Source of the DNA: Thermoanaerobacter wiegelii Rt8.B1
GTDB lineage: Bacteria; Bacillota; Thermoanaerobacteria; Thermoanaerobacterales; Thermoanaerobacteraceae
DNA: 64,000 nucleotides
Assembly: GCF_000147695.2 (NCBI RefSeq)
Contig: NC_015958.1
Coordinates: 598,501-662,500 of the forward strand
Direction: 5' to 3'
Shown here: piece by piece, positions 8,530 to 16,818 of the stretch
Numbering within the stretch: the stretch's first letter is position 1
Layout of the letters: each line of letters opens with the position of its first letter
The notes under the pieces: generated by a model
The model's input: only the letters and a program-made list of their open reading frames with translations
Told to the model about the DNA's origin: nothing
The model's database searches: none
Made by a program: the position numbers and the translations under genes

Positions 8530-10634
8530 ATTTTGAATCTGTTTATAGTAGTAAGTAAAGTATTAGCAATATTGTCCAAATCTTGTGCGGATTTTGATAT
8601 TTCTTCTATTGCAGTTTTTTGTTCCTCTGTTGCAGAAGATATTTCCTCCGTAGAGGCAGCAGCTTCTTCCGTTACTGCGGCGATATTTTGTATTGAATCT
8701 AACATTTCACTTCTGCTTTGAGAAATCATAAGCATTGAGTCATTGAGTTTATTAAGCTCCTCTACGATTCTATTTACCGCTTGCTGAATGCCGTAGAAAG
8801 TATGAACTGTTTTTGCTAAAGATTCATTTTGTTTTTCTATAGAAGCACTTGCTTCTTCTACTACTTTATGGGTATCGTCAATATTTTGTTGTATTTCTTT
8901 TATAATAGCTTCGATATTTTTAGCGGCTTCCGAAGACTGATTTGCCAATTTTCTCACTTCATCAGCTACTACAGCAAAACCGCGACCGGCTTCTCCTGCA
9001 CGGGCTGCTTCAATTGCAGCATTTAATGATAAAAGATTGGTTTGGTCGGCTATTGCGGTTATTGTTTCTACAATTTTTCCTATTTCATGAGATTTTTTCT
9101 TTAAATAGGAAGTAGATTCTTTCACTTTGCTGTGCATTTGTTCTGTGATTTTAGTCTTTTCACTTAATTCTTTTATATTTTCTAATCCAGTCTTTGCTGC
9201 TTTTGTTACTGATTCAGTTTCTTTATTTATATTCTTTGAATTTTCCATTGTCACATCTAAATTTTGACTTAAAAAATTGGTAATAGTTGCAGCTTTTTCA
9301 GCTTCTTTTGCTTGCTCCTGCGCACCTTTTGCAATTTCTTCCATAGCTGCAACTACTTCATTTGTGATTTGCTCAGCTTTATTTGATGCAAAGGATACTT
9401 TTTTAGAATATTCGTATACAGAATTTGCAGCAGATAATACGTCGGTTACTAAGCTTTTTATACCATCTATCATAAGGTTAAAGCTTAAAGCTAGTTTGCC
9501 TATTTCGTCGTTTGATTTCAGGTCTACTTCTTGTGTCATATCCCCATTTGCAGCTTTGCTCATTACTGTCATGACTTTTCCTATTTTTGAAGTGATATTT
9601 TTTGAGAAGAAATATGTTATTAATATTCCTATTAAAAGGCTTATTAAACTAAAAATTATTGTATTATCTTTTATTTGAGAAGTTTTTTCAGCAAGTTCTG
9701 AAGAATCCATGGTTATTGCAGCTTTCCAACCAAAATTATTTAAAGTTTTTACAGATGCAAATTTATTTATTCCATTATCATTGTACTCAAAACTTCCTTC
9801 TTGCATAGAGAGAATCTTTTTGCCATAATCGTATTTTGTTATGTAAGAAAATAAATTTTTCTTATCTTTATCAGCGATTATAATGCCTTCATTAGAAATT
9901 AAATACACATTTCCTGTTTTTCCTACTTTTATAGAAGAAATCATGTTAGAAAGAGAATCTAAATTTATGTCAAAAGCCAAAACTCCTACGACATCAGAAG
10001 CAGCTGAAGTTAAAGAACTTCTAACGGCTTTTGAAACAGTAACTACTCCTCCATTTGTTCCATCATTGCTGTAAGGGCCAGTCCATATTATTGCATCCGG
10101 ATTTTCAATAGCTTTTTTATACCATTCCTGGCTGGTAGGGTCATAGTTTGGGTCGAGGGGAAGGTCAGGAGATTGAATTATTTTTTTATCTGGTGTTGCA
10201 AAATAAATAAGAGATATTTTAGTACTTTTTGCTTTTAAAATGGTTGTAAATAAATCTTGTAAATTCTTTTTATCAGTCTCGAAATCACCTTGTCCTAAAT
10301 TTAGAATTTGAGGATTGGCAGAGAGAATAGTAAGCTGAGTTTCAATATCATTTTTGAAAAGGTCTACATAATTATTTATTAGTCCTAATGTATCAGCATT
10401 AGAGATGTTGATAGTATCTTGTAAAGTTTTTGTTGACTTGCTTGTAGACATATAACCAGTGAAAGCGAGAGGAACGATTATCATAAAGGCTATGAAGGTC
10501 ATTAATTTAGCAAATATGCCGCTGCCACTGTTTGAAAGCTTTAGTCTAACGTTTGCCTTAGGAATTTTAAAAAACGAAATTTTAGGGAACCTTAGTTTTG
10601 ACTCTTTCTTTTGAATTCCTTTTTGCCTTTTCAT
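8526..10634 (-). CDS. Methyl-accepting chemotaxis protein with extracytoplasmic Cache-type sensor
   Basis: 702 aa membrane chemoreceptor. A basic N-terminal tail of about 40 residues precedes the first membrane helix (about 41-62); an extracytoplasmic domain of about 260 residues of dCache type follows, then a second helix (about 325-345), a HAMP segment and a long cytoplasmic coiled coil. The conserved signalling tip is visible as [30 protein letters not shown] (cited in two pieces: [17 protein letters not shown], then [12 protein letters not shown]). The ligand cannot be told. GGAGGTG at 10643-10649 (complement) sets the start, and a sigma-A-type promoter lies just upstream. It stands alone beside the flagellar operon. 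Confidence 0.9.
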   Translation of the reverse strand: MKRQKGIQKKESKLRFPKISFFKIPKANVRLKLSNSGSGIFAKLMTFIAFMIIVPLAFTGYMSTSKSTKTLQDTINISNADTLGLINNYVDLFKNDIETQLTILSANPQILNLGQGDFETDKKNLQDLFTTILKAKSTKISLIYFATPDKKIIQSPDLPLDPNYDPTSQEWYKKAIENPDAIIWTGPYSNDGTNGGVVTVSKAVRSSLTSAASDVVGVLAFDINLDSLSNMISSIKVGKTGNVYLISNEGIIIADKDKKNLFSYITKYDYGKKILSMQEGSFEYNDNGINKFASVKTLNNFGWKAAITMDSSELAEKTSQIKDNTIIFSLISLLIGILITYFFSKNITSKIGKVMTVMSKAANGDMTQEVDLKSNDEIGKLALSFNLMIDGIKSLVTDVLSAANSVYEYSKKVSFASNKAEQITNEVVAAMEEIAKGAQEQAKEAEKAATITNFLSQNLDVTMENSKNINKETESVTKAAKTGLENIKELSEKTKITEQMHSKVKESTSYLKKKSHEIGKIVETITAIADQTNLLSLNAAIEAARAGEAGRGFAVVADEVRKLANQSSEAAKNIEAIIKEIQQNIDDTHKVVEEASASIEKQNESLAKTVHTFYGIQQAVNRIVEELNKLNDSMLMISQSRSEMLDSIQNIAAVTEEAAASTEEISSATEEQKTAIEEISKSAQDLDNIANTLLTTINRFKI

Positions 10635-10690
10635 TAGTTAAACACCTCCAAAATGGGTGAATTAAGTTATGCAAGCGGTTGTATAAATAT

Positions 10691-10719
10691 ATTATACCAC
10701 TGTTAGATGGATTTTACAA
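10691..10719 (-). promoter_or_regulatory. Sigma-A-type promoter of the chemoreceptor gene
   Basis: Read on the minus strand: TTGTAA, 17-base spacer, TATAAT. It lies about 57 bases before the start codon. Confidence 0.75.
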
Positions 10720-10771
10720 TAAAATGTCGGAATTTGTATTTTGAGATCGTAAAAATTTTATTAAAATTTTA

Positions 10772-10800
10772 TTGCTATTTAAGGTTTAAGGTGATATAAT
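10772..10800 (+). promoter_or_regulatory. Sigma-A-type promoter of the zinc-ribbon gene
   Basis: TTGCTA (10772-10777), 17-base spacer, TATAAT (10795-10800). An inverted repeat (AATATAATC and GATTATATT around GAAA, 10809-10830) falls at the expected transcript 5' end and could be an operator or a stabilising hairpin. Confidence 0.7.
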
Positions 10801-10864
10801 ACACGTATAATATAATCGAAAGATTATATTGAACCAAAAATTCAAAGTGAGGGGATTATTAGTT

Positions 10865-11062
10865 ATGTATCAAGACAAAGTGTTAGTGTGCAAAGATTGT
10901 GGAAAAGAGTTTGTGTGGACAGCAGGAGAACAACAGTTTTATGCGGAGAAAGGCTTTCAAAATGAGCCTGTAAGATGTAAAGCCTGCAGAGAAGCGAAAA
11001 AAAGAAGAAACCATCAGTACAATGCTAGAAGAGACAAGAAAGCTTTTGGCATGAGCAGATAA
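10865..11062 (+). CDS. Small zinc-ribbon protein
   Basis: 65 aa. Two CxxC pairs (CKDCG near residue 9 and CKAC near residue 38) bracket a conserved middle, FVWTAGEQQFYAEKGF, as in the probable zinc-binding domain family found alone in many Firmicutes; the tail is strongly basic and may contact nucleic acid. The ATG at 10865 is preceded by GTGAGGGG at 10847-10854, ten bases away; a TTG further upstream at 10829 lies inside the 5' inverted repeat and is unlikely. Molecular function is not known. It has its own promoter and terminator. Confidence 0.8.
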   Translation: MYQDKVLVCKDCGKEFVWTAGEQQFYAEKGFQNEPVRCKACREAKKRRNHQYNARRDKKAFGMSR

Positions 11063-11102
11063 TCCCCTTACTTTTTCGCAAGAAAAGTAAAGAGGATTAT
11101 AC

Positions 11103-11130
11103 AAAAGACACCATTTTGGTGTCTTTTTTA
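11103..11130 (+). terminator. Rho-independent terminator
   Basis: AAAAGACACC and GGTGTCTTTT pair around a short loop and run into a T tract. It closes the zinc-ribbon gene. A weaker hairpin lies just before it. Confidence 0.9.
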
Positions 11131-11142
11131 CACTTCAGAACT

Positions 11143-11203
11143 TTTTCCACATTGTTAAAAGCGAATTTAAAAGTTATTCACAAACTTATCCACATTATCC
11201 ACA
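11143..11203 (+). promoter_or_regulatory. Cluster of four DnaA-box-like 9-mers
   Basis: TTTTCCACA (11143-11151), TTATTCACA (11174-11182), TTATCCACA (11186-11194) and TTATCCACA (11195-11203), all in one orientation. The last three match the DnaA box TTATNCACA exactly and are spaced 12 and 9 bases apart. A very AT-rich stretch follows to about 11280. No dnaA or dnaN gene is in the window, so this is more likely a DnaA-binding regulatory or titration cluster than oriC. Confidence 0.65.
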
Positions 11204-11271
11204 GATTTTTATTTCACAACATATTTTTTTCTTTCTAAAAAAATTTCCTGTCCTCTTTAAAGAAAAAAATA

Positions 11272-11300
11272 TTGAAATTTTATTCATATGATATTATAAT
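11272..11300 (+). promoter_or_regulatory. Sigma-A-type promoter of the amino acid transporter operon
   Basis: TTGAAA (11272-11277), 17-base spacer, TATAAT (11295-11300), about 100 bases before the binding-protein gene. The long untranslated leader holds no element I recognise. Confidence 0.75.
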
Positions 11301-11401
11301 TATGAAAGCAAAAGGTCAGAAAATCTATTTGTAGCAGTTATTTATAATTGACATTTTTTATGAATTTACAAAATTTTTATAAAGAGGAGAGGAGAAGAAA
11401 A

Positions 11402-12187
11402 ATGAATAAAAAAACATTATTTGTTTTCTTAACAATGACAATTATTTTGGGTTTAATTTTATCCGCTTGTGGCACCAAACCAGCTAATACTTTGGACAAA
11501 ATTAAGGAAAAAGGCGTTATCGTAATGGGTACAAGTGCAGATTTTCCACCTTATGAGTTTCATAAAGTAGAAGGAAACAAAGATACAATAGTAGGTTTTG
11601 ACGTTGATATAGCAAATGCAATTGCGAAAAAATTAGGGGTTAAGCTGGAGATAAAAGATATGGACTTTAAAGGGTTGATTCCAGCTCTTCAAGCCGGGCG
11701 CATAGATATGATCGTGGCAGGTATGACTCCAACACCAGAACGAGCTAAAAGTGTTGATTTTTCAGACCTTTATTACAACAGCCAACAAGTTGTAGTTGTA
11801 AAAAATGACAGTCCTATTTCGAAGTTTGATGACTTAAAGGGCAAAACCGTGGCTGTACAAATAGGCACCACTTCTGAAGAAGCCGCTAAAAAGATACCAG
11901 ATGTAAATTTGAAGCAACTAAACCGTGTTGGAGACGCCTTTATGGATTTAAAAAATGGCAGATGTGATGCGATAGTATTGGAAAATACTGTAGCAAATGC
12001 ATATCTCAAAGAATATAAGGACATGAAGATGGTTTTCATGAAAGAAATTAACACGGTAGATAATGGTTCTGCTGTTGCAGTAGCTAAAGGGAATAAGGAA
12101 TTAGTGAATATAATAAACGAAGTGATAAAAGAGTTAAAAGCAAGTGGCGAATATGACAAACTTATAGATAAATGGTTTAAGCAATGA
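11402..12187 (+). CDS. Polar amino acid ABC transporter, substrate-binding lipoprotein
   Basis: Captures a polar amino acid outside the membrane. 261 aa from the ATG preceded by a purine-rich GAGGAGAGGAG. An N-terminal hydrophobic helix ends in the lipobox LSAC (Cys near residue 22), so the mature protein is lipid-anchored. The solute-binding fold of family 3 is clear: GVIVMGTSADFPPYEF, GFDVDIANAIAKKLG, GLIPALQAGRIDMIVAGMT and TPERAKSVDFSD, where the Arg usually binds the alpha-carboxylate. First gene of a binding protein-permease-ATPase operon. Exact substrate (Gln, Arg, His or another) cannot be read. Confidence 0.9.
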   Translation: MNKKTLFVFLTMTIILGLILSACGTKPANTLDKIKEKGVIVMGTSADFPPYEFHKVEGNKDTIVGFDVDIANAIAKKLGVKLEIKDMDFKGLIPALQAGRIDMIVAGMTPTPERAKSVDFSDLYYNSQQVVVVKNDSPISKFDDLKGKTVAVQIGTTSEEAAKKIPDVNLKQLNRVGDAFMDLKNGRCDAIVLENTVANAYLKEYKDMKMVFMKEINTVDNGSAVAVAKGNKELVNIINEVIKELKASGEYDKLIDKWFKQ

Positions 12188-12189
12188 TT

Positions 12190-12234
12190 AAAATTTAGTG
12201 GAGAATTTTAAAAACAATTCTCCACTAAAATTTT
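12190..12234 (+). terminator. Intercistronic hairpin, partial terminator
   Basis: AAAATTTAGTGGAGAATT and AATTCTCCACTAAAATTTT pair almost perfectly (one bulge) between the binding-protein and permease genes. There is no strong T run. Such hairpins commonly keep binding-protein mRNA in excess over permease mRNA; that role is inferred. Confidence 0.65.
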
Positions 12235-12252
12235 GCTGAAAGGAAGATTATT

Positions 12253-12915
12253 ATGAGTGTAAATTTTTTGAGCATGTTAAAATACAGTCATTTATTTGTA
12301 AGTGGTCTTCTTATGACTTTAAAACTCACCTTTTTAGCAGTGACTATAGGAGTTATATTAGGCCTGATTGTTGCTCTTATTAAAATGTCTTCTATAAAAC
12401 CTATAAGCTTTATAGGAGCCAGTTATGTTGAAATTATAAGAGGTACTCCTCTTTTGGTACAACTTTTATTGATATATAACGGTCTTATGCAATTTGGAAT
12501 AGATATACCAGCTTTTACAGCAGGAGTTTCTGCTCTTGCTATTAATAGCGCTGCTTATGTTGCAGAGATTATAAGGGCAGGCATACAAGCTGTAGACCCT
12601 GGGCAAAACGAAGCAGCTCGTTCCCTTGGCATGACTCATGCTATGGCGATGAGGTATGTGATAATTCCCCAGGCAATAAAAAATATTTTGCCTGCTTTGG
12701 GAAATGAATTTATTGTGATGCTCAAAGAATCAGCTATTGTATCAGTAATAGGCTTTGCTGACCTTACAAGGCAAGCAGATATTATACAAAGCATTACTTA
12801 TAAATATTTCGAACCCTACATCATAATTGCAGCCATATATTTTGTAATGACCTTTATCTTTTCAAGACTCCTTGGAATCTTTGAAAGGAGGTTGAGGGCT
12901 GGTGATACGCGTTAA
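12253..12915 (+). CDS. Polar amino acid ABC transporter, permease
   Basis: 220 aa inner-membrane subunit of the HisM/GlnP family with about five membrane helices. The EAA loop that docks on the ATPase is visible around residues 110-140 ([22 protein letters not shown]), quoted as [16 protein letters not shown] then VIIPQA. The upstream segment [18 protein letters not shown] is typical of this family. Downstream it overlaps the ATPase gene by 14 bases, so the two are translationally coupled. With a single permease gene the transporter is likely a homodimer in the membrane. Confidence 0.92.
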   Translation: MSVNFLSMLKYSHLFVSGLLMTLKLTFLAVTIGVILGLIVALIKMSSIKPISFIGASYVEIIRGTPLLVQLLLIYNGLMQFGIDIPAFTAGVSALAINSAAYVAEIIRAGIQAVDPGQNEAARSLGMTHAMAMRYVIIPQAIKNILPALGNEFIVMLKESAIVSVIGFADLTRQADIIQSITYKYFEPYIIIAAIYFVMTFIFSRLLGIFERRLRAGDTR

Positions 12916-13624
12916 TGAGGTGTATAAAACTTTTGGCAATTTAGAAGTGTTAAAAGGCGTAAGTCTAAACGTAAATAAGGGAGAAGTCGTTGTGATAATA
13001 GGACCAAGCGGTTCAGGAAAAAGCACCCTTTTAAGGTGTATAAACCTTTTAGAGGTGCCTACTAAAGGAGAAATCTATATTGAAGGGATTAAAATAAACG
13101 ACAAAAAAGTAAATATCAATAAGATAAGGCAAAAAGTAGGAATGGTTTTTCAGCACTTTAATTTATTTCCACACTTAACGGCTTTAGAGAATGTAACTTT
13201 AGCTCCTATTAAAGTGAAAAAGATGGACAAAAAAGCCGCTGAGAATATAGCTTTGGGCTTACTGGAAAAAGTGGGGCTTGTTGAAAAAAAGGACGAGTAC
13301 CCTATTAAGCTATCAGGCGGTCAAAAGCAGAGACTTGCAATCGCAAGGGCATTGGCTATGCAGCCAGATATTATGCTTTTTGATGAGCCCACATCAGCTC
13401 TTGACCCTGAAATGGTAAAAGAGGTTTTAAACGTCATGAAAGGATTGGCTAATGAAGGGATGACTATGGTAGTTGTCACTCATGAGATGGGGTTTGCCAG
13501 GGAAGTAGGAGATAGAGTCATTTTTATGGACGATGGAATGATAATAGAAGAAGGGACGCCAGAAGATATTTTCTACAATACAAAAAATGAAAGGACAAAG
13601 GAATTTATAAGTAAGATTTTATAA
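12902..13624 (+). CDS. Polar amino acid ABC transporter, ATP-binding protein
   Basis: 240 aa, GTG start inside the end of the permease gene. Walker [14 protein letters not shown] near residue 34, Q-loop VGMVFQHFN, signature [15 protein letters not shown], Walker [15 protein letters not shown] and the H-loop [10 protein letters not shown] are all present, so it should be an active ATPase. GlnQ/HisP-type subfamily by length and sequence. Energises uptake through the preceding permease and binding protein. Confidence 0.94.
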   Translation: MIRVNEVYKTFGNLEVLKGVSLNVNKGEVVVIIGPSGSGKSTLLRCINLLEVPTKGEIYIEGIKINDKKVNINKIRQKVGMVFQHFNLFPHLTALENVTLAPIKVKKMDKKAAENIALGLLEKVGLVEKKDEYPIKLSGGQKQRLAIARALAMQPDIMLFDEPTSALDPEMVKEVLNVMKGLANEGMTMVVVTHEMGFAREVGDRVIFMDDGMIIEEGTPEDIFYNTKNERTKEFISKIL

Positions 13625-13647
13625 AGGCACTCAGGAGGGAGTGTCAG

Positions 13648-13927
13648 ACTGTAGACAAACTTTCGGAAATAGGATATTTTGCAATCGGTGCGACTTGTGA
13701 CAAAGCGATAACAAAACTTAATGAGACCGAGGGTGGAGGCAGGGCCGAAGCCAAGGATGGCGGAGGCGGGCACTAAGACAAGGATGTCGAATGTGCCCGA
13801 CGCTACGGAACCCGAGGGTCGAGTTTAGCTTTGTCGCTTTGGAACACTGGAGTGACGATGCAAAATATCCTATTTAAAAAATTTTTTACTTTGTCAACAA
13901 ACTGGCACTCCAGAGGGAGTGTTTTTT
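13648..13927 (+). ncRNA. Structured RNA, copy 1, probably the raiA motif, upstream of hpf
   Basis: GC-rich block in AT-rich surroundings with no credible reading frame. Nested long-range pairing: GACAAA (13654-13659) with TTTGTC (13890-13895); AGGATATTTTGCA (13671-13683) with TGCAAAATATCCT (13859-13871); GACAAAGC with GCTTTGTC inside. The core GGGCCGAAGCCAAGGA is followed by CGGGCAC and GTGCCCG enclosing a GACA/TGTC hairpin. It ends in a rho-independent terminator at 13906-13927. A second copy at 18521 keeps the core and changes both sides of the helices. Position directly before the hibernation factor gene matches the published raiA RNA motif; the Rfam match itself was not computed. Confidence 0.78.
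13904..13927 (+). terminator. Terminator ending structured RNA copy 1
   Basis: CACTCC and GGAGTG pair around a short loop, followed by six T. A related hairpin (CACTC and GAGTG, 13628-13645) sits at the 5' edge of the RNA, just after the ATPase stop codon. Confidence 0.85.
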
Positions 13928-13938
13928 GTTTCCACATA

Positions 13939-13967
13939 TTGCAGGAATATTGTTTTTTATGTAGAAT
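13939..13967 (+). promoter_or_regulatory. Sigma-A-type promoter of hpf
   Basis: TTGCAG (13939-13944), 17-base spacer, TAGAAT (13962-13967). It lies after the terminator of the structured RNA, which therefore looks like a separate transcript rather than a leader of hpf. Confidence 0.65.
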
Positions 13968-14005
13968 TATATTAAATAGAAGGATAATGAGAGGGGTTTG
14001 ATACT

Positions 14006-14551
14006 ATGAATATCACAGTAAGCGGTAAAAATGGCATGACAGTTACAGATGGACTAAGGGATGCGGTGATAAAAAATGTGAGCAAATTAAGCAAGTACTT
14101 TACTGAAGACACAGAAGTGAGGACTGTTTTAAGTGTACAGAAAAACAATCACATTGCAGAAATCACAATACCTTTTAAGGGTATTATATTTAGAGCCGAA
14201 GAAGTAAGTGACGACATGTATGTGTCAATTGATAGAGTTGTAGATAAAATAGAAAAACAAATACTCAAACACAAGGCAAAGCTTAAAAATAGATTCGGTG
14301 CTAATGAGTCAATAAGGTTTGAAATTCCACCTGTTTATCAAGAAGCTAGGGGAGAAGAGGAAGAGGCTTCCTTTGAAATAGTTAAAACAAAAAGGTTTCC
14401 AATAAAACCTATGTCACCTGAGGAAGCAATTCTTCAGATGAACCTTTTAGGACATAACTTCTTTGTGTTTACAAATGCAGAAACTGATACTATAAATGTC
14501 GTATACAAAAGAAAAGATGGGAAATATGGCTTAATAGAGCCGATAGAATAA
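14006..14551 (+). CDS. hpf: Ribosome hibernation promoting factor, long form (HPF/RaiA)
   Basis: Stabilises idle ribosomes as 100S dimers. 181 aa with two domains: an N-terminal HPF/RaiA domain (about 1-100, ending in the basic helix VDKIEKQILKHKAKLKNRF) that sits in the decoding channel, and a C-terminal dimerisation domain (about 125-181) starting KRFPIKPMSPEEAILQM. This is the long form typical of Firmicutes, which makes dimers without RMF. GAGAGGGG precedes the ATG. It has its own promoter and a strong terminator; the structured RNA upstream is its usual neighbour. Confidence 0.94.
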   Translation: MNITVSGKNGMTVTDGLRDAVIKNVSKLSKYFTEDTEVRTVLSVQKNNHIAEITIPFKGIIFRAEEVSDDMYVSIDRVVDKIEKQILKHKAKLKNRFGANESIRFEIPPVYQEARGEEEEASFEIVKTKRFPIKPMSPEEAILQMNLLGHNFFVFTNAETDTINVVYKRKDGKYGLIEPIE

Positions 14552-14566
14552 AACTACATAAGAAGC

Positions 14567-14603
14567 AAAAAAATTGGGGATAGGCTCTATCCCCAATTTT
14601 TTT
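14567..14603 (+). terminator. Strong rho-independent terminator after hpf
   Basis: Perfect 17-base stem, AAAAAAATTGGGGATAG with CTATCCCCAATTTTTTT, around GCT. Confidence 0.93.
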
Positions 14604-14680
14604 GTCTAAAAAGAAGGAATTTTAAATTTTATATAGAATATATTTTAAGTGTGGACAAATTTTAATAGGGTGTGAAGATA

Positions 14681-15322
14681 ATGGGTGAAATAACAAAAGA
14701 TACGGTAAATTCGATGGAAGGATACATAAACAAAATTCAAGGAGTATTATCAAACAGAGTTGTTGTAGAAAATGGTGAAATAACTGAAATCCATGTGTTA
14801 GCTGACAGCACAAGGAATGCGAAGCAGATTGCACGAGATGTGCAATCTGTTATAATGGCGCAATTTGGAATTGATATAAATCACAAGATTGTCAGTGTTG
14901 CGCAAATTGATACTGGAGAAAAACTCCAAGGAGAACACAGGCTTGTCTTTTCAAGCTATTCGTTTATAAATAATGGTCTTACCAGTGAAGCGAGAGTTAT
15001 CCTCACAAGAGGCGATGAGATTTTTGAAGGATATGCTGAAGGGCCTAATACTGCAAGTAATAAGTATAGAATAATTGCCAATGCTACACTGGACTCTATT
15101 TCTAAATTGATTCCCAAAAACCATTTATTTTTGTTGGAAGATGTCGATATATTTAATATAGCGAAAAGCAGGATAATAGTTGTAGGGGTTACTCATGTGA
15201 CAAATAACCAAGAGGACCTCCTTACCGGGTCTTGTCTTATAAAGAAAGATGAAGGGGAGGCTGTGGTAAAAGCCACATTGGACGCCGTCAATAGGCGCGT
15301 CATGTCGATCACATCTCTTTAG
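14681..15322 (+). CDS. Conserved hypothetical protein with two alpha/beta halves
   Basis: I do not recognise the family with confidence. 213 aa, no signal peptide or membrane helix. The N-terminal part (about 15-75) reads as beta-alpha-beta, VVVENGEITEIHVLAD then AKQIARDVQSVIMAQFGIDI; the second half (about 85-205) looks like a similar or related alpha/beta module with VGVTHV and LLTGSCLI strands. A cytoplasmic small-molecule-binding or protein-protein role is possible but unproven. Start chosen at the ATG at 14681; a GTG nine bases upstream is the alternative. Followed by the attenuator-like element and HD-GYP gene. Confidence 0.7.
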   Translation: MGEITKDTVNSMEGYINKIQGVLSNRVVVENGEITEIHVLADSTRNAKQIARDVQSVIMAQFGIDINHKIVSVAQIDTGEKLQGEHRLVFSSYSFINNGLTSEARVILTRGDEIFEGYAEGPNTASNKYRIIANATLDSISKLIPKNHLFLLEDVDIFNIAKSRIIVVGVTHVTNNQEDLLTGSCLIKKDEGEAVVKATLDAVNRRVMSITSL

Positions 15323-15328
15323 TTTTTT

Positions 15329-15520
15329 AACGCCCAAACCGCTTAAAAACCGTTTAGCGTAGCGTCGCCTGAAGCCTAAGGGCAGAAGAGCTATTACAGC
15401 AAAGGAGGGTTTCAGGATGAATAAAGCGACACTTATAAAAATATTATTGGTTTTAATGGCACTTGCATTAGCTGGAGGTGCAAATGTTGCTTGGGGTTAA
15501 GCGGTTTGAGGTGTTTTTTT
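15329..15520 (+). promoter_or_regulatory. Candidate translation-coupled attenuator before the HD-GYP gene
   Basis: AACGCCCAAACCGCTTAA (15329-15346) pairs with TTAAGCGGTTTGAGGTGTT (15497-15515) with one bulge and one G-U, followed by seven T: a terminator whose arms are 150 bases apart. The left arm can instead form a local hairpin, CGCTTAAA with TTTAGCG (15353-15359). A third helix, CCTGAAGCC (15368-15376) with GGTTTCAGG (15408-15416), encloses the ribosome binding site of a 27-codon reading frame whose stop codon lies in the right terminator arm. I could not match it to a known riboswitch. Confidence 0.5.
15417..15500 (+). CDS. 27-aa hydrophobic leader peptide or microprotein
   Basis: Preceded by AAAGGAGG at 15402-15408, nine bases before the ATG, the best ribosome binding site in this gap. 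The peptide begins MNKATLIKILLV and ends GGANVAWG: a Lys-containing N-terminus, one hydrophobic segment and a small-residue end, like a short signal peptide or single-span microprotein. It has no Cys, so it is not an AgrD-type cyclic peptide. Its stop codon is inside the right arm of the long-range terminator helix, which suggests it is a leader whose translation governs read-through. Expression is unproven. Confidence 0.5.
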   Translation: MNKATLIKILLVLMALALAGGANVAWG

Positions 15521-15543
15521 AGATTGAAAACAGGAGGTTTATT

Positions 15544-16818
15544 ATGCTTAACAAAAGAGTAAAAATATACATTTCTATAATAATAACAGTGGGATTATTT
15601 TTTATTATATATTCGATGTTACATATTTCTACAAATCAAATAATAGACATAATTTGGTTTGGCTTTTTTGCTGCTTTGGCTGAATCAATGCCATTATATG
15701 TAACAAAAGAATTAACTGTATCTGTTGCTTTTACAATTGATTTAATGGCAGTGCTTATTTTTGGACCTTATGAAGGTTCTTTAATTGCAGCTATAGGTGT
15801 GGGATTTCAGGTTGGCAAGTACATGGATGGGAAAATAAGACATATTTTTAATTTCCCATATTATAAGACTTTATTTAATATATCTCAATTAGCCCTGAGT
15901 GTTGGGATTGGTGGATTAATATATAGATATAGTGGTGGAGTAAGTACAACTTATATATATCCTAAATATATTCTTCCTGCACTGTTAGCAGCAATAACAT
16001 ATTACTTATTAAATACTATTATGGTAGCTGTATTAGTGTCTTTGCTAACTAATAGACGAATTAAATATGTCTTAACAAAAGATTTTAAATGGATGGTTCC
16101 TAATTTTTTCTTTCTTGCCTTTTTAGGCATAGTTATGTCAGAGGCTTTTATAAGAATAGGCTATGTAAGTCTTATTTTACTTTTTATACCTCTTTTAATG
16201 ATTCGCTATATGTTTAAGCTTTACATGGACTCAAAGCAGTCTTATTATGACACAATAAATGTGCTTGTAAAGGCTCTTGATGCAAAGGACAAGTATACAG
16301 CAGGTCATTCAAAAAACGTAGAAAAAATTGCAGCTTTACTCTGCAGAGAATTTGGTTTTAGTGAGTCTCACACTGAAATGGTGAGGATTGCAGCCCTTTT
16401 ACATGACATAGGAAAGATTGGAGTAAAGGAAGAGGTTTTAAATAAGCCAGGGAAGTTAACTGATGAAGAATTAAGCATAATAAAAGAACATCCTCAAAAA
16501 GGTTATGAAATATTGAAAGAAGTCCCTACGTTAAAAGAGGCTTCTCTGTGGGTAAAATACCATCACGAGTGGTATAACGGAAGTGGATATCCCGATGGGA
16601 TAAAAGGTGACGAAATACCATTGGAAGCTCAGATACTTTCTCTCGCAGACGTTTTCGATGCGTTGGTTTCAGACAGGCCCTATCGAAAGGCTTTTTCCCA
16701 AGAGGGAGCATATGAAATAATTGTAGGAAATGAAGGGACGCAGTTTAGCCCTAAAATAATAAATGCTTTCAAAAAAGCTTTTGAAAAACACAGGGAGGAA
16801 TTTAAGCATGATATTTGA
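15544..16818 (+). CDS. Membrane-bound HD-GYP domain phosphodiesterase
   Basis: 424 aa. Residues 1 to about 225 form six or more membrane helices; residues about 235-424 are an HD-GYP domain, usually a cyclic-di-GMP phosphodiesterase. Visible motifs: AGHSKNVEKIA, the HD pair in LLHDIGKIG, and HHEWYNGSGYPDG containing GYP, then SLADVFDALVSDRPYR. All metal ligands expected for activity seem present. AGGAGG nine bases before the ATG. The membrane part may sense an external or membrane signal. It overlaps the next gene by 11 bases and stands behind the attenuator-like leader. Confidence 0.9.
   Translation: MLNKRVKIYISIIITVGLFFIIYSMLHISTNQIIDIIWFGFFAALAESMPLYVTKELTVSVAFTIDLMAVLIFGPYEGSLIAAIGVGFQVGKYMDGKIRHIFNFPYYKTLFNISQLALSVGIGGLIYRYSGGVSTTYIYPKYILPALLAAITYYLLNTIMVAVLVSLLTNRRIKYVLTKDFKWMVPNFFFLAFLGIVMSEAFIRIGYVSLILLFIPLLMIRYMFKLYMDSKQSYYDTINVLVKALDAKDKYTAGHSKNVEKIAALLCREFGFSESHTEMVRIAALLHDIGKIGVKEEVLNKPGKLTDEELSIIKEHPQKGYEILKEVPTLKEASLWVKYHHEWYNGSGYPDGIKGDEIPLEAQILSLADVFDALVSDRPYRKAFSQEGAYEIIVGNEGTQFSPKIINAFKKAFEKHREEFKHDI

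Noticed and set aside
9277-9678. A 133-codon frame antisense to the chemoreceptor
   Set aside because: Composition mirrors the coding strand; no start signal.
11143-11280. Chromosomal origin oriC at the DnaA-box cluster
   Set aside because: No dnaA, dnaN, rpmH or gyrase genes nearby; box number is modest. Kept only as a DnaA-binding cluster.
15329-15416. A known c-di-GMP, cobalamin, SAM or other standard riboswitch before the HD-GYP gene
   Set aside because: I compared the sequence with the conserved blocks I remember for these classes and found no convincing match; only the helices are reported.
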